DNA of 58,531 nucleotides from Alphaproteobacteria bacterium (GTDB lineage: Bacteria; Pseudomonadota; Alphaproteobacteria; Rickettsiales; JABSSG01): NCBI GenBank assembly GCA_030431375.1, contig JAUIIY010000002.1, positions 85,379-143,909 on the forward strand. Direction: 5' to 3'. Position 1 is the stretch's first letter; each line of letters begins with the position of its first letter. The notes beneath the pieces were generated by a model. The model saw only the letters and a list, made by a program, of their open reading frames with translations. It was not told the DNA's origin and searched no databases. Both the position numbers and the translations under genes were made by a program. Below, piece after piece: positions 54,188 to 58,531 of the stretch.

Positions 54188-54980
54188 AATATAGCTGAAT
54201 AATTCTAGCGGCCGTCTCTTCAACGGATTTTCTTGTTACATCTAAAAGTGGTATATTATGCCTTAAACAGATATTTTTAGCCTCTATAATTTCATCCTTT
54301 ACAGAAATGATGTTGGTATAGTCAGATTCTCTATCTTCATCATAAGATAACATTCTACTTTTTCTTATTTCAACAAGCCTTCTTGGCATTATTGTTAGAC
54401 CTATGAAGAAAATATTTTTATTTTTAAATATTGTTTCATCTATTTGAATTCCTGGTACTAAAGGAATATTAGCTGTTTTAAACCCCTTATAGGCAAGATA
54501 CATCGATGTAGGAGATTTCGAAGTTCTGGAAGGTCCTAACAATATGATATCAGCTTGGTTTAAATTTTCCGATATTTGACCATCATCATGCGTGATTGTA
54601 AAATTCATTGCCTCAATACGCTGGAAATACTCATTATTGATAATATGTTGCTTACCTATTTTAGGTTTTGGCTCTTGATCTAAATATTTTGATATTAAAT
54701 TAGTAAAATGCGACAAAGCCTCTATACAAAAAATCTTATTTTCATTCGCATATTCCTCCAAATATTCTCCCAATTCCTTCTCAGCAATAGTATATATTAT
54801 AATACCGCCTTTTTTCTTTACATTGCTTAAAACCTCATCAAGTCTCTCTTTGTTTTTTGTTAAACTCCAAGCATATTCTTTGACGTTCAAATCATCAAAT
54901 TGTGCAAAAATTGCCTTTGATAGAAGGCTAATCGTTTCCCCCGTGGAATCAGAGATTAAATGCACTATTAAATTCTTCAT
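54168..54980 (-). CDS. ppsR: PEP synthase / pyruvate phosphate dikinase regulatory protein (DUF299)
   Basis: A bifunctional kinase-phosphorylase that switches PPDK or PEP synthase. The 270-residue protein has LISDSTGETISLLSKA, the LLGPSRTSKSPTSMYLAYKG P-loop, IPLVPGIQ and GLTIMPRRLVEIRK. It is the homologue of RP001 of Rickettsia prowazekii, the gene that flanks the replication origin opposite hemE in alphaproteobacteria. Its start codon is immediately next to a perfect DnaA box. Confidence 0.96.
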   Translation of the reverse strand: MKNLIVHLISDSTGETISLLSKAIFAQFDDLNVKEYAWSLTKNKERLDEVLSNVKKKGGIIIYTIAEKELGEYLEEYANENKIFCIEALSHFTNLISKYLDQEPKPKIGKQHIINNEYFQRIEAMNFTITHDDGQISENLNQADIILLGPSRTSKSPTSMYLAYKGFKTANIPLVPGIQIDETIFKNKNIFFIGLTIMPRRLVEIRKSRMLSYDEDRESDYTNIISVKDEIIEAKNICLRHNIPLLDVTRKSVEETAARIIQLYYEWKKS

Positions 54981-55230
54981 GTGGATAACTTGTTAGTTTT
55001 TTTCGATTCTTATATTTATTAGAAAAATACCCTTTTTTTTATCACTATGTGAATATATTATTCTTTTACTCTTTTTATTTGTGGAAAAACTCTCTTTTTG
55101 TTGTTTTTCTGTAATGTTATAAGTATTTTACGATGTGGATAAGTATGTTATAAAAATTTTATCCACATAATCCACCGTAATTAACAAAAGGAATAAATAT
55201 ATATAATTTATTTTTAAATGATAAAACGAA
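54980..55230. other. Predicted chromosomal replication origin (oriC)
   Basis: Perfect DnaA boxes are at 54980-54988 (TGTGGATAA), 55134-55142 (TGTGGATAA) and 55159-55167 (TTATCCACA), and a one-mismatch box TGTGGAAAA at 55080-55088. The last two perfect boxes form an inverted pair separated by 16 bases. A very AT-rich tract (55178-55225), suitable for unwinding, adjoins them. The location between hemE and the ppsR/RP001 homologue is the origin of Caulobacter. Most genes left of it and all genes right of it point away from it. No paired CtrA half-sites (TTAA-N7-TTAA) are seen. Confidence 0.85.
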
Positions 55231-55240
55231 AATCTGGTTA

Positions 55241-56182
55241 ATGAGACAAGCTGGAAGATATTTACCAGAATATCGAAAAGTTAGATCTCAACAAAATAGT
55301 TTTTTAGATCTATGTTTTAATCCTGAAAAAGTGTGTGAGGTTACTCTACAACCCATAAAAAGATTTGATCTGGATTTTGCTATTATATTTTCTGATATTT
55401 TAGTGATACCCTATGCTGGAGGAATGAAAGTTGACTTTATTGAAAAAAAAGGTCCGATATTATCAGGTGAATTTAATAATTTTGAAGTCGCAAAATTACA
55501 AAAAATCTATGATGGAATATCTCTTACAAGGAAGGATCTTCCAAAAAACAAACCTTTAATTGGTTTCTCAGGCGGGGTTTTTACCCTACTTACCTATATT
55601 ATAACAAAAGGAAAAGTTACAGGTAAGGAAGACTTGCTAATTGCAAATATAAAAAATAATAAGAAAAAATATCAATTGCTAGCTCAAAAAATAGAAAAGG
55701 CTGTAATAGATCACTTGATAATGCAAATAAAGTCAGGAGTAAATATTATTAAAATTTTTGATTCTTGGGCAGGTTTAGTCAGAGATGATTCGTTATTTGA
55801 TGAATTTGTGGTAGGTCCGGCTGTAAGGATACGAAATAAATTAAAAGAACTTTATCCAAATATTCCAATAATGTTTTTTCCACGAAATATAGGTAAAAAA
55901 TATCGTGAATTTGTCCAAAAAGTAAGGCCTGATGTGATCACTATTGATTACAATACTGACTTAAAATGGGCTAAGAGCAATATAGCTGATAACATTATTT
56001 TACAAGGTAATCTTAATCCTGACACACTTTTGGGGTCAAAATCAGAAATAGCAGCTTCGGTAAGAAAGATAGAAAATACTTTGGGAAAAGGCAGATATAT
56101 TTTTAATTTAGGGCATGGCATATTGCCACAAACCCCGATAGATAATGTTGAGTATATGTTAGAAGTGTTGAGAAATGGATAA
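55241..56182 (+). CDS. hemE: Uroporphyrinogen decarboxylase (start uncertain)
   Basis: Decarboxylates uroporphyrinogen III to coproporphyrinogen III. 313 residues from ATG at 55241 show MRQAGRYLPEYR, FDLDFAIIFSDI with the catalytic Asp, FSGGVFTLLTY, FDSWAG and LGHGILPQTP. Homologues have some 10-15 residues before MRQ, usually including a WLM; the frame here continues upstream as KIWL back to a stop at 55178, with no ATG, GTG or TTG. ATA at 55199 follows AAAGGA and could start translation. A seven-codon frame MIKRKSG (55218-55241) ends by TAATG overlap with ATG 55241. Start is unresolved. Overlaps hemH by 8 bases. Confidence 0.93.
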   Translation: MRQAGRYLPEYRKVRSQQNSFLDLCFNPEKVCEVTLQPIKRFDLDFAIIFSDILVIPYAGGMKVDFIEKKGPILSGEFNNFEVAKLQKIYDGISLTRKDLPKNKPLIGFSGGVFTLLTYIITKGKVTGKEDLLIANIKNNKKKYQLLAQKIEKAVIDHLIMQIKSGVNIIKIFDSWAGLVRDDSLFDEFVVGPAVRIRNKLKELYPNIPIMFFPRNIGKKYREFVQKVRPDVITIDYNTDLKWAKSNIADNIILQGNLNPDTLLGSKSEIAASVRKIENTLGKGRYIFNLGHGILPQTPIDNVEYMLEVLRNG

Positions 56183-57206
56183 GAAAATAGCTGTTATATT
56201 ATTTAATCTAGGTGGCCCAGATAGCGCCAAGGCCGTGAAGCCGTTTTTATTTAATTTATTTTATGACAAAGCAATTATTAATTTACCAAACCCTTTCAGA
56301 TGGTTGCTGGCAAAATTTATTTCGGCTAGAAGAGAAAAAACAGCGATCAATATTTATAAACAAATAGGTGGTAAGTCTCCTATTCTTGAAGAAACTGAAT
56401 TACAAGCTTTTGCGCTTGAGAAAGCTTTAAACAAAGATGATGCAGGCAAAAAATACAAAATCTTTTCTTGTATGAGATATTGGAAGCCATTTTCAAAAGA
56501 AGTTGTACAAAAAATCAAGGAAGATCATTTTGACGAGGTTATTTTGTTGCCTTTATATCCTCAATTCTCAACAACAACTACTGGCTCTTCAATAGATGAT
56601 TTTATTTTAAATTCCAGAGATTTAAAGATCCCTATTAAAAAAATCTGTTGTTATTATGATGACCCATTATTTGCCAAAGGATATGCAGAATTGATAAATA
56701 AGACTGTCAGTAATAATAAATTAGATGATTTTAGAATATTATTTTCGGCTCATGGTCTTCCTAAAAAAATTATAGATGAGGGTGACCCATATCAATATCA
56801 AGTCGAAGAGTCTGTAAAAAAGATTATTGCAAATATAAAAGCTAAGATAATAGACTATAAAGTTTGTTACCAAAGTAAAGTAGGACCTCTGGAGTGGCTT
56901 CAGCCAAATACAGAAGATGAAATAATCAAAGCGGCAAGGGAAGGTAAGCAAATTATCATAGTGCCAGTTGCTTTTGTTTCAGAACATTCTGAGACCCTTG
57001 TAGAGCTTGATATGGAATATAAGGAAAGATTTTATAAAAATGGTGGAAAAGAGTTTTTTAGAGTGTCTACGGTAAGAAACAACAAATATTTTATTGAAGC
57101 GCTTGCTAAGTTGTGTAAAAAAGTGCAAATTGAAGAGGGTTCCATGTGTTATTATAGTGGAAAAAGATGTCCTAAAAAATTTAACAAATGTTTGAATAAT
57201 GGATAG
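56175..57206 (+). CDS. hemH: Ferrochelatase
   Basis: Inserts iron into protoporphyrin IX. The 343-residue protein has LFNLGGPDS, MRYWKPF, LPLYPQFSTTTTGS, the catalytic FSAHGLP, and QSKVGPLEWLQPN with VAFVSEHSETLVELD. An extra C-terminal tail carries four cysteines (C314, C325, C332, C339), a pattern compatible with the [2Fe-2S] cluster reported in some ferrochelatases including alphaproteobacterial ones. It overlaps hemJ by 8 bases. Confidence 0.97.
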   Translation: MDKKIAVILFNLGGPDSAKAVKPFLFNLFYDKAIINLPNPFRWLLAKFISARREKTAINIYKQIGGKSPILEETELQAFALEKALNKDDAGKKYKIFSCMRYWKPFSKEVVQKIKEDHFDEVILLPLYPQFSTTTTGSSIDDFILNSRDLKIPIKKICCYYDDPLFAKGYAELINKTVSNNKLDDFRILFSAHGLPKKIIDEGDPYQYQVEESVKKIIANIKAKIIDYKVCYQSKVGPLEWLQPNTEDEIIKAAREGKQIIIVPVAFVSEHSETLVELDMEYKERFYKNGGKEFFRVSTVRNNKYFIEALAKLCKKVQIEEGSMCYYSGKRCPKKFNKCLNNG

Positions 57207-57636
57207 TTATTACGACTGGTTTAAAACGTTTCATATAATTGCAATGACAGCCTGGATGGCAGGTATGTTTTATCTACCAAGGCTTTATGCTTATCATGCA
57301 GAAGTAAAAGTTGGATCTTCCGAAGACAAAAAATTCCAATTAATGGAAAGTAGACTGTTGAGGATAATAATGAATCCGGCAATGATAGTAACGATAATTC
57401 TAGGGTTGTTGTTGGCATATATATATGGGTTCTATTCTCTGGGAGTATGGTTTCACCTAAAAATGACTTTGGTGCTGTTGTTATGTGTTTTGCACGGGTA
57501 TTTTGCCTATGTTAGAAAGAGGTTTTCTGTTGGAGAGAACAGACATAAGCCCATATATTTTAAAGTTTTAAACGAAAGCGTTACTATTTTATTCGTTTTG
57601 ATAGTAATTTGTGTTGTTATAAAACCGTTTGAATAA
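57199..57636 (+). CDS. hemJ: Protoporphyrinogen IX oxidase HemJ
   Basis: The membrane b-type HemJ oxidises protoporphyrinogen IX. The 145-residue protein has four membrane helices, the conserved FHIIAMTAWMAGMFYLPRLY with H12, and HLKMTLVLLLCVLHGYF with the conserved lysine. The hemE-hemH-hemJ order is the normal Rickettsiales arrangement. Confidence 0.95.
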   Translation: MDSYYDWFKTFHIIAMTAWMAGMFYLPRLYAYHAEVKVGSSEDKKFQLMESRLLRIIMNPAMIVTIILGLLLAYIYGFYSLGVWFHLKMTLVLLLCVLHGYFAYVRKRFSVGENRHKPIYFKVLNESVTILFVLIVICVVIKPFE

Positions 57637-57747
57637 GTTTAGGATTTGACAAAGAGAGAAATTTTTGTTACTTCTTTATCTAGTATATTTCTTACGCACC
57701 CAAAATTTACGCAAAAAATTTTCAACAAATATTTAATATAAGTTATT

Positions 57748-58531
57748 ATGACCGAAGAAGAAAAAAGCTCAGAAGTAGCTGATGAAGTGAAGCTGGAAGC
57801 AGATGATGTTTCCTCAGAAGAATCTTCAAAAAAGTTCAAAAAAAAACCAAAGAAAAATAAACCCCATAAAAACCCCCAGGAGCACATAATAGATAATTCA
57901 CTTGCGGGTGAAATCATAGATTTCAAAACTCTTAAGAAGGAGTCTCCTGAGGCTTTGCAACATATGGCAGAGAAATATGGGGTGGAAAATCCTGGCTCAA
58001 TGCTAAAGCAAGATTTGACTTTTGCCATTTTGAAGAAGACTGCAGAAAAAGGAGGAACTCTTGTAGGCGAAGGGGTTTTAGAAATATTGCAGGATGGCTT
58101 TGGATTCCTGCGCTCTCCAGAGGCAAATTACTTGGCTGGTCCGGATGATATATATGTATCTCCTAGCCAGATAAAGAAATTTGGCATTAGAACCGGCGAT
58201 ACATTGTCTGGTCAAATACGTGCACCTAAGCATGGTGAAAGATATTTTGCTTTAGTAAAAGTTACAGAGATTAATGGTGAAGAGCCAGATAAAATAAAGC
58301 ATAGGGTAAATTTTGATAATTTAATCCCATTATATCCGGAAGAAAGACTTAAGCTTGAAACAGAGAATAAAGCAGATCGTAGCTCACGAATAATTGATTT
58401 GATTTGCCCATTAGGTAAAGGGCAAAGAGCACTAATTGTTGCACCTCCGAGAACTGGTAAAACTACCTTGATGCAAAATATCGCTCATTCAATATCTCAA
58501 AATCATCCAGAAGTTCTCTTGATGGTTCTTT
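57748..58531 (+). CDS. rho: Transcription termination factor Rho, 5' part (3' end outside window)
   Basis: Hexameric RNA helicase for factor-dependent termination. The frame starts at ATG 57748 and runs off the window after 261 codons. An N-terminal Lys/Glu-rich extension (residues about 1-45, [13 protein letters not shown]) is followed by [21 protein letters not shown], the cold-shock RNA-binding part [18 protein letters not shown], and Walker [10 protein letters not shown] with K238. A TTGACA at 57646-57651 in the 111-base gap before it may be its promoter, but no good -10 is at proper spacing. Confidence 0.97.
   Translation, partial: MTEEEKSSEVADEVKLEADDVSSEESSKKFKKKPKKNKPHKNPQEHIIDNSLAGEIIDFKTLKKESPEALQHMAEKYGVENPGSMLKQDLTFAILKKTAEKGGTLVGEGVLEILQDGFGFLRSPEANYLAGPDDIYVSPSQIKKFGIRTGDTLSGQIRAPKHGERYFALVKVTEINGEEPDKIKHRVNFDNLIPLYPEERLKLETENKADRSSRIIDLICPLGKGQRALIVAPPRTGKTTLMQNIAHSISQNHPEVLLMVL

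Noticed and set aside
57637-57747. Firm promoter call for rho
   Set aside because: TTGACA is present, but there is no convincing -10 at 16-18 bases, so it is mentioned only in the rho entry.

Overview
This AT-rich window reads as the origin-proximal part of the chromosome of an alphaproteobacterium, most likely a member of the Rickettsiales. The evidence is combined: hemE lies opposite the ppsR/DUF299 gene (RP001 of Rickettsia) across a DnaA-box-rich gap, as at the Caulobacter origin; lysyl-tRNA synthetase is the class I type; the order mnmG-rsmG-parA-parB is present; Fur lacks the CxxC site; and genes are tightly packed with many short overlaps. Almost everything is housekeeping. The species cannot be fixed from sequence alone.

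Layout. 1-7.1 kb: 3' part of secA, a tiny lipoprotein, an SLC5-histidine kinase fusion, RNase P RNA (rnpB) overlapping serS, and tatC. 7.2-8.0 kb: two small proteins I do not recognise. 8.0-11.2 kb (-): hpf, rodA and a Cache-type sensor kinase. 11.3-14.2 kb (+): cysS, trmJ and a serine hydrolase. 14.2-17.0 kb is the only accessory island: two palindromic repeat copies, a truncated IS110 transposase and a tandem pair of paralogous proteins of unknown family with duplicated promoters. 17.1-18.3 kb: rpsD and the folate cyclo-ligase. 18.3-24.4 kb (-): one seven-gene array prfB-ldcA-hemC-hemD-hemX-hemY-rpe, headed by a programmed frameshift in prfB. 24.5-31.5 kb (+): lepA, a coiled-coil protein, zapA, 6S RNA, ispA, fur, miaB, comM. 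31.5-39.7 kb: ftsB, eno, class I lysS, dsbB, an esterase, a GT4 glycosyltransferase, xseB, uvrD and tRNA-Phe. 39.7-48.8 kb (-): parE-ctpA-deacetylase-rppH-dciA-mnmG-rsmG-parA-parB, with a parS-like site inside rsmG. 48.9-55.0 kb: a GT2 glycosyltransferase, ftsA, secB, dnaQ, coaE, aroE, ppsR. 55.0-55.24 kb: predicted oriC. 55.2-58.5 kb (+): hemE, hemH, hemJ and the 5' part of rho.

How it fits together. Most genes left of the predicted origin (39.7-55.0 kb) run leftward and all those to the right run rightward, so transcription follows fork movement. Segregation (ParA, ParB, parS), chromosome maintenance (ParE, DciA, DnaQ, UvrD) and tRNA modification cluster on the left arm. Six haem genes (hemC, D, E, H, J plus hemX/hemY-like partners) sit in two operons, with fur between the ends of the window. 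Envelope growth and division are represented by rodA, ftsA, ftsB, zapA, ldcA and ctpA, and export by secA, secB, tatC and dsbB.

No phage, CRISPR array or defence island is visible. The best candidates for undescribed biology are the tandem paralogs at 15.3-16.9 kb and the two small proteins at 7.2-8.0 kb.
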